A DNA stretch of 64,000 bases from Purpureocillium takamizusanense (taxonomy: Eukaryota; Ascomycota; Sordariomycetes; Hypocreales; Ophiocordycipitaceae). The position numbers and the translations under genes are program-made. Positions within the stretch are counted from its first letter, which is position 1; each line of letters opens with the position of its first letter. Below are positions 11,230 to 25,219 of the stretch, one piece after another. Location of the stretch: NCBI RefSeq assembly GCF_022605165.1, contig NC_063071.1:2976001-3040000 (forward strand). Direction: 5' to 3'. The notes beneath the pieces were generated by a model. That model made no database searches. It worked only from the letters and a program-made list of their open reading frames with translations, and was not told where the DNA came from.

Positions 11230-12180
11230 CTCGGCTCCGTTATGGATTCATTCCTAACAGGCATCACGTTTTACGAAAGGTTTTCGACGTCGGCATTATG
11301 AAACAAACCAAGGCTGAACAAAAACGTATGAAACGTAACAAATCAGCGTAAAGGCCTATAGAAAAGGCATCATGGTTACGGCATAGACTGCGTAGGACGC
11401 GTGGGCAAGACACATGGACCACCCCTCATCACGATCAGCATCGATAAGCTCCAGCGCTGGTCCATAGGTACTGCTAATAACTAAGCTGATATGATATGAC
11501 TCCGCGCCAAGGTGACGGGTTAGGCGGCAGGAATACCAAAAGGAACTCATTACGCAACGCACATCAACACGAGTTCTTGAGCGACGACTGGTTCTGAAGT
11601 GCACTGAAGTGCCGAAATTGGCACACTGATTGCCGAACACACTTGATTGAGTGTAGTCCGTGTGCCCCTTGGGTTGAGCTGCTGGTGTAGAAGACACGGG
11701 AGAGCCGCCCTTGACGAGTGGGCGGTTGTGCGCGGGTCTGGTGACTGGTCCCGTGCCCGCCTTCTTTCGGGCGTGGAAAACGCATTGTTCGTCGATGATG
11801 AGACGACATGGGGGGACAGTTGTCCATGTCGAAAAGCGCGCATGCCCTGGCCGATCTGACACATGCCTCGGGAAGGATCAGGCATCGTAGAGGCGGCAGG
11901 GAGAGATCCGATGCCTGGCAAATGCTGGCCATTAGGCTACAGTACACTGGGTCCGGAAATGCCTCGTGAACTCCATGAGAACTGTCACGTACGATACGCA
12001 ATGACATGACATAACGCTTTGGTACAAGAGCAGCCCTCATTGAAGTTTACGATATTAAACGCCATGCGTACGCATGAGTACATACCCATATCGGGCTCTG
12101 GATGGAAAATAGCATACACTTTCCTTGGCAATCGCCGCCGAGCAAACTCCCTCGTCGCAAAGCTATGTCGTTTACAATCT
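11230..12180. other. Intergenic region, no gene recognised
   Basis: This is the upstream region of the Cys-rich secreted protein gene and the 3' flank of the aspartic protease gene. No domain-bearing frame was seen. Confidence 0.45.
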
Positions 12181-14853
12181 TTACCAGAACGCAAAGGCCG
12201 CCACACCGACGACGGCCAGGGCAGCGCTGCCGGGCGCATCGAAACGTCTGCCGCCGGCGCCGGTAGCAGTCGGTGGTGCTTGCAGAGTGGAGCTGCAGGT
12301 GCTGCCGCATGGAGTCGTCGGGCTGCCGAGTATCGGCTCCGACCTGCTGCTGCTGACTGGCTTGCCTGCAGTCGCAGAAGCCTGAGGAGGAAAAGATGGC
12401 AATGTGGCGCTCGTAGTAGTGTTGACGCCGCTCGAGGCTCCCCCAAAGCCCGAGATGGAGTACGACGACGACGATGACGACGATGAGATGAGAGACGTGC
12501 CGCTGCAGGATGCGCAGCCGGGGACCTTGACAGTCGTCGACTGCGTGACGACGGAATGCATGGTCACGACCGGCGCTGGGGGACGGGTCTCGCTGGGGCA
12601 CGGCTTCGGGCCGTAGCGGCAGGTGTACCTGTACGGCAGCGTGTATACGGGGGTCGTCGACATGGAGTTAGGGACGCTCGCTCTGGCCGTGCCCGTGGTT
12701 ATGTTGGTTGCTCGCGACGTCTGTATGCTGGTACTGCTGGTACTGCTGGTGCTGGTGCTGGTGCTGGTGCTACTCGGGCAATACGTGGTGTAGAACGTGC
12801 TCACCTCGGTGACCACCTTGCCGATGTCGCAGTTGGTCACCGTGGGCGCGCATGACGTGATGGTGTACGTCCGAGTGGTCTTGACGGTCGATGTGACGGT
12901 CGGTAACGATGACGTCGTCGTCGTCGTCGTCGCGCTGCTACCGGTGCCGGTTGGGGTTCTAGTGGGCACGGTCCACGTATAGTTGCCCAAAGCCGTGAAG
13001 TTGGACGAGCGGGTGATGGACGTTGACGACACCGTGCCGGATCGCCAGGAGGTGGTGGTGCTCGAGGTGACGGAAGCGTAAGGAGAAGAAGAAGAAGAAG
13101 AAGAAGAAAAGGAAGAAGTAGTAGTACTAGTAGAAGAATAAGAAGAAGAAGAAGAGGAGGAGGAGGAAGAGAAGGAGGAGGAAGAGAAGGAGGAAGAGAA
13201 GGAGGAAGAAGAGAAGGAGGAGGAGGAAGAGAAGGAGGAGGAGGAGGAGGAGGAAGTGACTGTGGCCCTTCTGCACTCTCCGGTCACGGATGGCACTGCG
13301 TCTGGACCCTTGCCAATGGGAATCAAGTTGCTGCCGCAATCCTCATTGTTGGCAATGTGAATATTCTGGTTGTCCTGGTCGTACACGACGTATGCGGCGC
13401 GAAGGAACGTGTCGCCCAGTATAGCCTCCTCTGTTGCCGTTCTTTTATCAGTCGCTGACACGCATGCAAGAAAGGCATGGCCCAACGGCACGGTGGAGAG
13501 GACACCACTCACTGTCGTTTTCATACGCGCCGAGTATGCAGTACTTTCCCGAGCGCCAAATAAAGTCATTCACAGGCGCGCGGACGACCGTCTTGCCGAA
13601 GTAAAAGTCAACAGTCCAATCGGAGTCCGCGGCCGGGCAGTCCACGGTGTAGACCTTGCCGTTCTTCTTGGCCGAGGGGAAGGACCTGAGCAGCTCCTTG
13701 ATGACCGATGTCGGAAGCTGGCATAGCGTGCCGCCGCTGTCGAGGAAGACGGGGACGCCGTTGACCTTGCGGAAGACGGATCTGAAGGTGTTGTTGCTGT
13801 AAGTAACGGCCATGCCGTCCAGGTAAACCCAGTATCTATTTTTTTTGTTTTTGCGCACGCGCACCGCAGACGGTCAGAAAAAGTCCCAACAAGGAGAAAT
13901 ACAGAACACGCGCAATGAGAGTAATAAAGGGGTTTGCGTTGGGTCACCAACCGGATGGTCCTGTCGGGCGTCTCCTTGCCGGGAATGATGGGCCGCTTCT
14001 CCAGCGTGCCCGAAAACTTCTTGGTGTCGACCCCCCCGAACGTGACGGAGCCGCGCGCGTCCCCAATCTTGCGCAGGTCGAGGCTGAAGGCGCGGCTGCT
14101 GATGAAGCCCTGCTGGGCCAGCGAGTCGACGACGAGGGGGTAGCTGCTGTTCCAGGTGGCGCCCATGGGACCGGCGCCCATGATGCCCGTGACGGTGAAG
14201 TTGCTGTCTAGAGCGACGCCGAAGATTTGCTGCGAGAGTTTGGCCGCTATATAAAGAAGGAAACCGCCTATTTTAGCCTCTCTCTTTCTCTCTTAAAAGA
14301 CTCAAAAAAAGGGAGGAATGCTGCAAGACCGTATATCATTTCACACAAAAGGCGTGGGGGGAAAAGACTTACGCCCCAACTGCACATAGTCATAGACGTA
14401 CGCCAGCTCGACCACGCCGGTGCCATATCGAATCTCCCCGTTGGCGTGCGCGTCGACGAGCGTCTGGGACCCGGTGAAGCGGCCAAACTTGGAACACAGC
14501 GTCGGGTCGTACGACTTGGCGCAGTTGGGGTTCACCCAGAGCTCGGCCGAGCCCGTGTCGAAGACGACCGTGACCTTTTGCCCCGGCGTGCCGAGGACCA
14601 GGTCGATGGTGTAAAAGGTGCCCTGGTTCTGGCTGATAATGTCCACGGCGGTTTGTCGCTTCTCCGTCGCCGAGCTCCCTCCGTTGGTTACTGAATATTT
14701 GGTCGTCGCCGTGACGGGAAAGCTCAGGATCCCGGGATGCTCGTCAACCGCGGCGGCGTTGCTGCCGGTCTGAGGGCTCAAGGCCAGGGCCCCCAACGAC
14801 GCCGTCGCCGTCGCCGTCGCCGTCGCCGCGGCGAAAAGCAAGGAGGAGAGCAT
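12181..14853 (-). CDS. GPI-anchored secreted aspartic protease (yapsin/pepsin-like) with Ser/Thr-rich stalk
   Basis: Four exons (14853-14373, 14246-13952, 13835-13513, 13430-12181) give 782 residues. The order is: Ala/Thr-rich signal peptide; short pro-region ending at EKR (residues 64-66, a Kex2-type site); pepsin domain with first catalytic Asp in VVFDTGSAELW (Asp99) and second in VFLDSGGTLC (about Asp291), closing with AILGDTFLRAAYVVYD; then a stalk of about 330 residues rich in Ser, Thr and Pro; and a hydrophobic tail (SAALAVVGVAAFAFW) like a GPI signal. It should sit on the outer plasma membrane or cell wall and process secreted proteins. The second motif reads DSGG rather than the usual DTG/DSG-T/S. 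The start of the stalk is encoded by a nearly pure purine tract on the plus strand. The exon 2/3 junction uses a GTTGGT donor chosen by phase and the TIRYWVYLDG match. Confidence 0.85.
13081..13255. repeat. Homopurine (GAA/GAG) tract of about 175 bases inside the aspartic protease gene
   Basis: The plus strand is almost uninterrupted A/G, broken mainly near GTAGTAGTACTAGTAG at about 13117-13132. On the coding minus strand it reads TCC/TCT/TTC and encodes poly-Ser with interspersed Phe and Tyr. Such tracts can form triplex DNA and change length easily. Confidence 0.9.
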
Positions 14854-15766
14854 GATGAGAGAGGAGCTTCGCTGCTTGCTCTCCCAGTGGCCGGTTAAAC
14901 GAGCGGAATCGGCATGGCAAATCCCCAAAACATCAAGAACAGTACGTCTGGGGGGCACGCCGGGCAGCTATACTGTGATAACTAGTCCGAGTTGAGGGAC
15001 GGACGGATTGGCCAAGCCAAGCCCATATGCACGACGGGACCCCATCCCCATTGCATGTGGGACAGAGAACCTGTTGGGCGGTATCACGACTGACTCGACA
15101 GCTTCTGTGAAGCAGCAGCACGAATGAGCAAGGCGCGAGAGGCGCTTTCCCCCCCGCCCACGCGGACCGGAACTGGGGAAGTGCCTCGTGCTGCCGCCTC
15201 GCGTGCTGCTGCTCTTGGCTTTCAGGGGAGGGAGGGGGAGAGGGGGAGGGGGAGGCGCCAATGGATTGTTTAAAATGTGGAGGAGACTGCAGTAGGCGAG
15301 AGAGGCGTCGGGGAGGCTGACGCCGGTGGAGTTTTGTGACAACGCGATATGGCTGCTGGCTTTCCCATCAGGGTTTCAAGTCGAAAGCCGGTCTATGTAC
15401 GGGTGTGTATGTTGTCGGCAGAATACACATGATCTCTTGACAGCCGTGTTTGTGACTCGTCTGACACGATGCCAGTGAGGAGGTATGAAGCCCATAGGGC
15501 GACTGTCGTGTTCAGCATAGGATGATGTCTAGTAAAGCCGTTGTTGACGTAGCGCAGTTGCGCGCGTCTAGCTACTATGAGGTGAGGTGAGGTGAGTTCG
15601 TCCGAGAGAGATGAATAGGTCGCGTGCCCTACCCCATCCATGCTGTCTCTAACTAGTTTGGCAGCAAACAAACAAAAGCCACTGCATGTGAACAGGGAGC
15701 ATCGGGTCTTGGCGTTTCGGCAAAGCGAGAGGGAGTGCGTGCTGTCCAGTATGCGTGACGAAGAGA

Positions 15767-15799
15767 GATAGAGAGAGAGAGAGAGTGTGTGTGTGTGTG
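15767..15799. repeat. Compound (GA)n-(GT)n microsatellite
   Basis: A run of GA dinucleotides passes directly into a run of GT dinucleotides. It lies in non-coding DNA. Confidence 0.9.
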
Positions 15800-16038
15800 G
15801 CGTACTGTAGCCCAGGGCACCAGCAACGCGGGGGGCATGGACACCGGACACAAATAGAATGGAGCCAAGATAGAGCGTGCCATGGCGATAGAGCCAACAT
15901 GCGTGTCATCGGAGGTGGAAGCAGGCCCGTCTGTTGAGTCTCCTCCGCAAACCACCCACTCACTCAGCCTTGTCGCGCATTTGTATGCCGCCATGGTGTT
16001 CCAAACGGAGTTTTGCACGTCAACTTTTACCGGAGCGT

Positions 16039-16580
16039 ACAATACAGTACTGTAGCTTTACACGTTCATGGGATTCAAGTAGGCCCCTCGATGAGATCGA
16101 TTCATATCCGTCCGTCCGGCCTGTCAAGTCTAGTGGCACACAAAATGCTTTTGTCCACGTGTATAGCTGCCTCGCCTTTCGTCGCCATGCCGGGCTGTTT
16201 CAGCTTCACCCAAGCGCCAGCTACCCACGTCGCGCACTCTGGTCCGTGTAGTACGTAAGTAAGTAGGTGGTCAGGGGCGCTACTGTAGGTACGAACAGCG
16301 CACCGCCTGCAGCACAATACAGTACAGCAGGCGAGGACGACGACGACTACGTGCGCACGGAGGCAGGGCAGAGTTGGTGGGAGGAAAAAAGTGAGAGAGG
16401 CCCACCGGGCCGAGCATGCCTTGACCGCTGTCGCAACCTTGCGTTGTTGGGGCTGCCGCTTGCTGTGTGGCGTCTGGAATGTCACCACCATTGCGCGATA
16501 TTTTGACCAGTGTCGGTGCGTGCACTGACAAGGTATCGGGGGATGGATGGGATCAGTGCGCTATCCGGACAATACAGTAC
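16039..16580. repeat. Three dispersed copies of ACAATACAGTAC
   Basis: Exact 12-base copies lie at 16039-16050, 16314-16325 and 16569-16580. The reverse of its core (GTACTGTA) overlaps the first copy. Chance recurrence of a 12-mer three times in 550 bases is unlikely, so this may be a protein-binding site cluster or a decayed repeat. Confidence 0.6.
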
Positions 16581-17256
16581 AGCACGCCGAATGCAGCACA
16601 TACAAAAAGCAGTCATGAGTACGGGACGGCAATGTGAGATCTGCAGGGCGACAGATCCCTAGCTGGCCGGGGCGTCAAATCGGGTGGTGAGGCACATGCT
16701 GTGCAGTAAAGTCTAGCTTGTGTAAGCCGTGGGGGAATTGGCAAGGGCAAGGACATATACGAGAGCACGGCGCGTCAATGGAAGACATGAAACGTTCAAA
16801 TCATATTCGGGACAGTGCTGCCTATGAAGCGTCACTGCGAGACACCTTGTGCCGTACGTACCCGAGAGATTTTAAACGTCCTTCGACATGATCCCAATGT
16901 CAAAGGGTTCGTGCTGATTGATGTTTGCTGATATTCAGGTGCCCACGGCTGCTTCCATCGCAAATCGCGTTCTGACTACTCCTTTGGAAGGTGTCGATGG
17001 TGGTTAGGAGGTGGCATGGCTCAAGGCCAGGGCGGAGAGAGATGTCGGCCTCGCGTCTGCGATGCACTCGCAGGCTCGCGATACCTAGTGCCGATGTAGG
17101 CATTCTGCCGGTGATGAGGGTTACCCCCTACCCACGGCTAAAGTCGGCCATGTAAACGCGGCCATGACGAAATGGTTCCCGTCAGAGACATGTGTCGGGC
17201 GGCCGAAGGGCCACGGCGGGCGGTAGTCTTGGGTTCCAATAGGAGCCGCGGGCGCC

Positions 17257-18690
17257 TCAGTTGACCCAGCCCTTGGGCCCGCCCCAGGTGCCCTTGACCA
17301 TGGAGTTGTAGTAGACCCAAGGGAAAAAGTCCTTTTTGAGGTGGTAAAAGGCGCGGCGCGGTTCGACCTGGTCGATGCCGAGCCAGCCGTCAAACGTCTC
17401 CTTGGGCACGCCGCCGTACTTGAACTCGGCGAGGAGCACCTTGCCGTACTCGGTCAGGAGCGGGCACGAAGTGTAGCCATCGTAGAGCGCGTCGGGGTCT
17501 TGGCCGTCGAGGGCCCGCAGCAGGTTGCGCACGAGAACGGGGGCCTCGGCGGTGATGGCGGCGGCCGTCTTGGACGTGGGCAGGCTGGAGGCGTCGCCAG
17601 CGGACCACACGTTGGGGTATTTCTTGTGGCGAGTGGTGCCATCGTCAACGTCGACGTAGCCGGCCTCGTTGGCCAGGGGGCTGTCCTTGACAAAGGCGTG
17701 GGGGCCCATCTTGGGCACGACGTGCAAGAGGTCGAAGCGCCGGGTGACTTGCTGCTGGCCGTCGGGGCGGGCAAAGGTGGCCTGGTTGCCGTCGACGGCG
17801 ACGAGGTCGTGCTGGAAGAGGCCCTCGACGCCTCGCTGGCGGCGCAGCTCGTCGAGCTTGGCGCTGTACTTGGGCACGCCGAACATGACGGGCAGGCCGG
17901 TGGCGAAGGAGACCTGGACGGGGGAGTCGCTGTTGTTGGCGTTGTAGAGGCCGGCGCGCTTCCAGTGGTCGAGAGCGAGCCACATGATCTTCTGGGGAGC
18001 GCCGGCGCACTTGATGACGCCGGCGGGCTGTGTGAAGATGGCGCGGCCCTGGCGGAGGGCGTCGACGGTGCGGAAGACCTTGTCGCAGTGATCGTAGCCG
18101 TAGATGGAGGAGATGGGGGCGCTGGGGTCGGCGAGGGCGTCGGGCAGGCCCTTGACGCTGCCATAGTTAATGGCGACGCCGGGGGCGACGACGAGCTGGT
18201 CGTACGTCAGCTTGTCGCCGTCGGCGAGGGTCAGCTCATTGGCATCGGGGGCGAAGGCGCCGACGGGGCGGCTGTAGAGGCGGATGTTGGCATCGACGAG
18301 GGAGTCGAGACGGCGGCGCAGGTCCTCCTTGAACTTGAGGCCGCCACCGACGAGCGTCCATCCGGGCTGGTAGTGATGCCACTCGGCCGGGTCGACGACG
18401 GCGATGTCGCCCTGGGCGAACCTGCCCGAGCGCAGCAGCTGGTGGCTGATGGCCAGGCCGGCGCTGCCTCCGCCGACGACGACGACGCGGTGGCTTCGCG
18501 ACGCGGGGTTGACGGGCGAGACGGTCGCGAGGTGTCGGGCGTATGACGACGGGGGAGGGGATGCGCGGCGGCGGTTGGCGGCGGCGGCGACGGGAAGAAG
18601 CGGAAGCTTGTTGACGATAAGGCGGCTTCTGCTGCTGGGGTGGCCGCCACCGCGGCACAACAGCGGCATTGATGACGAGGGGCCAGGCAT
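17257..18690 (-). CDS. hmt2: Mitochondrial sulfide:quinone oxidoreductase
   Basis: A single exon encodes 477 residues from the ATG at 18690. The first 65 residues are Arg/Ser/Ala-rich with almost no acidic residues, as expected for a mitochondrial presequence. A Rossmann motif follows (VVVVGGGSAGLAISHQL, from about residue 69), then the FAD-protein features of type II SQRs. The redox Cys pair is visible at Cys228 (VIKCAGAPQKI) and Cys409 (YTSCPLLTEYGK), with spacing close to that of the human enzyme. It oxidises sulfide in mitochondria and passes electrons to ubiquinone; yeast Hmt2 is the nearest named relative. The frame stays open upstream to an ATG at 18843. That extra part is pyrimidine-rich, hydrophobic and unlike a presequence, so I treat it as 5' UTR. 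Confidence 0.9.
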   Translation of the reverse strand: MPGPSSSMPLLCRGGGHPSSRSRLIVNKLPLLPVAAAANRRRASPPPSSYARHLATVSPVNPASRSHRVVVVGGGSAGLAISHQLLRSGRFAQGDIAVVDPAEWHHYQPGWTLVGGGLKFKEDLRRRLDSLVDANIRLYSRPVGAFAPDANELTLADGDKLTYDQLVVAPGVAINYGSVKGLPDALADPSAPISSIYGYDHCDKVFRTVDALRQGRAIFTQPAGVIKCAGAPQKIMWLALDHWKRAGLYNANNSDSPVQVSFATGLPVMFGVPKYSAKLDELRRQRGVEGLFQHDLVAVDGNQATFARPDGQQQVTRRFDLLHVVPKMGPHAFVKDSPLANEAGYVDVDDGTTRHKKYPNVWSAGDASSLPTSKTAAAITAEAPVLVRNLLRALDGQDPDALYDGYTSCPLLTEYGKVLLAEFKYGGVPKETFDGWLGIDQVEPRRAFYHLKKDFFPWVYYNSMVKGTWGGPKGWVN

Positions 18691-20183
18691 TGCTGGGGGG
18701 GGGTCGGGGTGCTGGCGAACGCTGTGGGGGAAGGGGAGAGACTGGGCCCAGGGCGCTTGGAAAGGAAAGCACGGGGCACGAGAAAGAAAAAGAAGGAGAA
18801 GAAAAGAGCCGACAACGGGAAGGAGAAAAGATGAGGACGGCAAGTTGCCCAGGAGGGAAAGGGGCAGAGACTGAAGAGTACCTTAGTACTCTAGGTACGT
18901 AGTAACTATACTTCCATCTGGACGTGTCCCGCCATCCATCCAATGTCTCTAGCTGTCGCTACGGACGCGTGCGGCAGGCATGGGGCGTCCTTGTTGCATT
19001 CGCTAACACGATTGCGCCATGGGTGGTTCCAGCGCGGCTTGGGCGGCTGTCGGAGCTGCTCTGCTTGCGGCCCGTTAGCCGCCCGTCCAAGCCGCCGCCG
19101 TTCCTGACGCTTATTATTACTAACCTAGTACGAAGCATAACTTATTATCCACAATGTCATCGTCGCATCATCGGGCCACGACGGCGGCGGCGACCCAAGG
19201 TCTGCCATCGCGTGTTAGAGGCAAGGAGGACGAACGAGCTGGTCTCGTATTGAGAATGCTCGGTTTCAATGTTCCGCACCAGTCCAGCGGGCGTCATGAT
19301 GAATCCGGCAGCACACCCGTGCACCGACCGCCGCCCCGGGCTGCCGGTCAAGTCTTGCAAGGCGCTACACAGGGTACTGACTGTCTGCACGGCTTCGTTG
19401 ACCAACTGAAATGATTCTTGCTATTATACCGTGAAAGTGAAAGCCCCTCACGATACAGAATCATCGTCCATGGCACCCTCATTCATTCCATGAATTCACA
19501 CCCGCCGTACACACCAAATTGAAGCTTGTGCTCGGCTAGATCATCTACGATCTGCAACGCCGATTCCTCCGCAGTCTCCTCCGCTCGGGACGGAAATCCC
19601 ATCCATCACTGACCTTATTGCGTTGCAAAAACTGCCGACCCGGTCCGCGCGCTAATAATACTTGCCTCATTCTGAACCTCGTGCGTATTGCCCGTCATGC
19701 GGTTCCCATCTACCCCTAACTCCTCTCTCTATCGCCATAAAAGTATATACGTTCTTGCTTCTTCTATAGAACCTTAAAGAATAGAAGGAAGATGAAAGGA
19801 ATTCTCCCCGGGGGGGGGGGAATAGGGTTCCTCTACGCTAAAGGAAAAAACTAAGGCTAGCTCTTAATCCCTTTAATAAAAAACCAATCAATACAAAAGA
19901 CTAGATGACTCAATCTTAACTGCTTGAACCCCTAAGAAATCTCTTAGAGGCCCCTAAAGAATGATAAAGCCCCGGGCAGCAAAGGTCCGTTTCTGAACAA
20001 TCCTCACCAAGGTCGCGGGCAGGGGGCTTTTGCCAGACTCATTGCCATACGAGTCGCAGCCTTACTTATCGTCTGTACACTCTGACCTTCTGAGTAAGGT
20101 CTATGTGGCTGGCGGCGGATAGCACAAATACTACCGGCACTACCTAGTCATAGCAACCCAATGATCCATTGTGCACGATGCCG
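18691..20183. other. Intergenic region with a short AT-rich block
   Basis: It begins with the CT-rich (coding strand) leader of the SQOR gene. At about 19735-19960 the base composition drops to AT-rich and includes a 12-base G run near 19810. No gene is supported; overlapping frames at 19.15-19.41 kb on both strands lack family features. Confidence 0.45.
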
Positions 20184-22736
<2,553 letters not shown>

Positions 22737-23583
22737 CTTGGAAACGCACGATAGGTTGCTGGAGTTTCCCTAAAGAGGAACGTACGCCTGGTTGCAACAT
22801 GGTGTGCCGGCGGAACCATGATATAGAAGAGTCCGGCACTTAGCCTAACAAAAAAATCCACCTCCAACAGAGAAGTTCATTCCCTGCGCCGACCGGAGAG
22901 GGCGAATCCCGTGAAGAAGAGCTGAAATACGAGTGGACGGGCCTGGAATGCTCCACCCGTGTTGGTCGGGTGATAAAAATACACACATCTACTTCCGCCG
23001 ATAGGTGCTTGCACGGGCACGCGGGACCTGACCAGACTTCCGGCTCGCCCCGGCCAGTGCGACACTACGCCCTACGTAATATCAAGCGGTCTACTCTCAC
23101 CTACTTGACCCTAACCATAAACAGGGGCGATCCCGACGCGGCCGACACGCAACTCAACTGAAACGCGCAGCTCGGCCGCGAGACCGAGGGCAGGGTGTTT
23201 GCGGCCCTCCCACAAGCAGTCAGCATTTACCGCGGCAGCACGCGTCCACGCATACAATGTACCCTGCGCATGCCGGAACTCTTATCATTGCATCGGATGG
23301 ATGCCCAATACGATCTCGTCCCAGAACTGCATCCGTCGATCGCCAGCTCCAATGAGCTCAAACGTTCAATTGTACGAAGATTGTTACCATGGAGTACATT
23401 TTCTTTCTATGGGCCAACGTTACCTTAATACTGCTAGTTGGAGACTACCCCGCAACTACCCCTAGACAACATTGAATATGGCCGCCGGGACTATAGTCTA
23501 AATCCTTACCCCCTCCGGCGTACGATGGCGTTTTCTTTCTGGAAACATATCCTGATATCTGGCCAACCCAGTATAGATGCAAC
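22737..23583. other. Intergenic region, no gene recognised
   Basis: This is the upstream region of the amidotransferase gene and the 3' flank of the MFS gene. No coding signal beyond short overlapping frames was seen. Confidence 0.45.
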
Positions 23584-25219
23584 CTAGGCCTTGGCATAGA
23601 TCTTATAACCCACCTTCGCGGTTCTTGCGCCGATCATCGCTGCAGTAGACAGGACGAGTAATGCACCCGCCCAGATTTGTAGCCCTACCCAGTTCTCTCC
23701 GCCGTTGGTCGCCAGAATAGCACCTGCGATGGGACTCCCAATCAAGGACCCAAGCCCAGCAGCCATGAAAGCCATACTCATCCTACCACCTAGCAATGCC
23801 AGATTCGGGGTGAGACTGGCCACCGTCGGAGCTGGTAAACTGACAAAGGTGCCGGTGAAGAAACCGTACAAGACGCAAAATGCAACAATGCCTTGCGTAT
23901 TCCGAATGGCCAGCAATACAAGGCTGAGGATGGCGGCGAAGAACGCGAACGAAGTTTGCATGTTCAACGTCCCAACGTAGTCGGCAGCAAAGTTGGGCAA
24001 CACCCTGCCCAGCGACGACCCCGCATTGATGAGTGCCAGCAGGTAGAAGCCCATGTAGGCGCTCACGTTTGCCCTCGACGTGGCATAGAGCTCGATATAG
24101 AAGAAGACGACGTAGATGCCCATGTAGCCAAAAAATGTGCCCAGCCCGAAAAGGACGTACGGTACATCGCGGAGAGACGAGAGATCGAAGAGGGATCTGC
24201 GAGTTTTGGGGTACTGAAGCGGGCGCAATGCAACAAGCGGCAGAAGGAGTGTTCCCAGCATTATGAAACCAATCACTCGAGTGGCCCAGCCGAACCCAAC
24301 TTTGGGTTGAAGCTGCGTCCATAGAATCGGATAGACCACGCCGCCTACTTCCTAAGTTAGCGTGAAATATCTATGAGAGCAAGGATCTTCGGGCTTTCGT
24401 TTCGAACCAATGCTACTGCCAAGAGATGCAATGCCTGTGGCAAATGCTTTCTTGGTGGTGAAGTACTGAGATACAATAGCAACTCCAGGGAGGAAGAGGC
24501 AACCAAATCCAAAACCAGTGACGAGGCCTTGGGCCAAGAAGAACTGCCAGTATCGATTGCAAAGACTCGTCATGAAAATGCCGAACACGCTCGTTACAAG
24601 ACCAACGATCAAGAGCAACCGGACGTTACCACCGTCGTAAATTGGTCCGACAAGCGTGCCGATCAGAGAGAGCAGAAAGACTTGGACAGATCCTATCCAC
24701 GATATTGCCGACGAGCTTGACCCTTGAAGTGAATCAGTGTAATATGTCTGGAATACGCCGTACATGTTCACGACGCCCCTGCTTTTTGTTTAGCCTCCCG
24801 AGCCATCAAGAAAAAAAAAGGGGGGGGGGGGGAGGCAAGTTCGCATCGGTTTCGCAGACTCCAGGGTTTAAACTCACCAGGTGTTCAAAAATATACAGAA
24901 AGAGCCTGCAACCTGCAGCCAAGCTAGGAAACCACCATTCGGAGCGATAGGCATGCAAGAGGCCGGGGCCGGGGCGGGTGACGGGAACTTCAAAGGTGTG
25001 TGGCCATTGCTGTTCTTTTCGGGGTCGCGGTCGCTCGAATCATGGCTTCCGACTCCATTGACTTCTAAACAGACCACGCTTGTCAGCATAGACGCGATGA
25101 TGAGGAGGTTAGGCAACCCTACCTGGCGTTGGATTTGTAATATGAGACCCGTCGCTGGCTGGCGCCTTCTCGTCGGCGGGCTTAGGCATTTTCTCGGTAG
25201 AGACGCTCGGTTCATTCAT
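23584..25219 (-). CDS. MFS transporter, monocarboxylate-porter type
   Basis: Four exons (25219-25123, 25064-24878, 24778-24408, 24344-23584) give 471 residues. A hydrophilic N-terminus of about 75 residues precedes PNGGFLAWLQVAGSFC, the usual first segment of the fungal MCT-like subfamily. Other typical blocks are NTWGVVNMYGVFQTYY, SSSAISWIGSVQ and GGVVYPILW. About twelve membrane segments are expected. Members move monocarboxylates, riboflavin or unknown small molecules, and many sit in secondary-metabolite clusters. The second intron contains a striking A-run followed by a G-run (about 24810-24832). The last intron is 63 bases and its acceptor GTAG|GC was chosen by phase. The gene points toward the amidotransferase gene. 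Confidence 0.85.

Larger units (their letters stand above)
14854..17256. other. Long intergenic region with microsatellites and a thrice-repeated 12-mer
   Basis: No gene is supported in this 2.4 kb. It holds GGTGA-type repeats (about 15580-15597), a (GA)n-(GT)n microsatellite (about 15767-15799) and three exact copies of ACAATACAGTAC at 16039, 16314 and 16569. It is the upstream region of the aspartic protease gene and the 3' flank of the SQOR gene. Confidence 0.5.

Noticed and set aside
17341..18546. A 401-residue plus-strand open frame
   Set aside because: It is antisense to the SQOR gene; its Val/Gly/Ala/Glu-rich composition is typical of a GC-rich shadow frame.
18691..18843. Longer SQOR N-terminus starting at 18843
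   Set aside because: The added 51 residues are hydrophobic and come from a pyrimidine-rich leader; the shorter start yields a proper mitochondrial presequence.
19154..19414. Overlapping open frames on both strands
   Set aside because: Both lack recognisable features, and a real choice between them cannot be supported.
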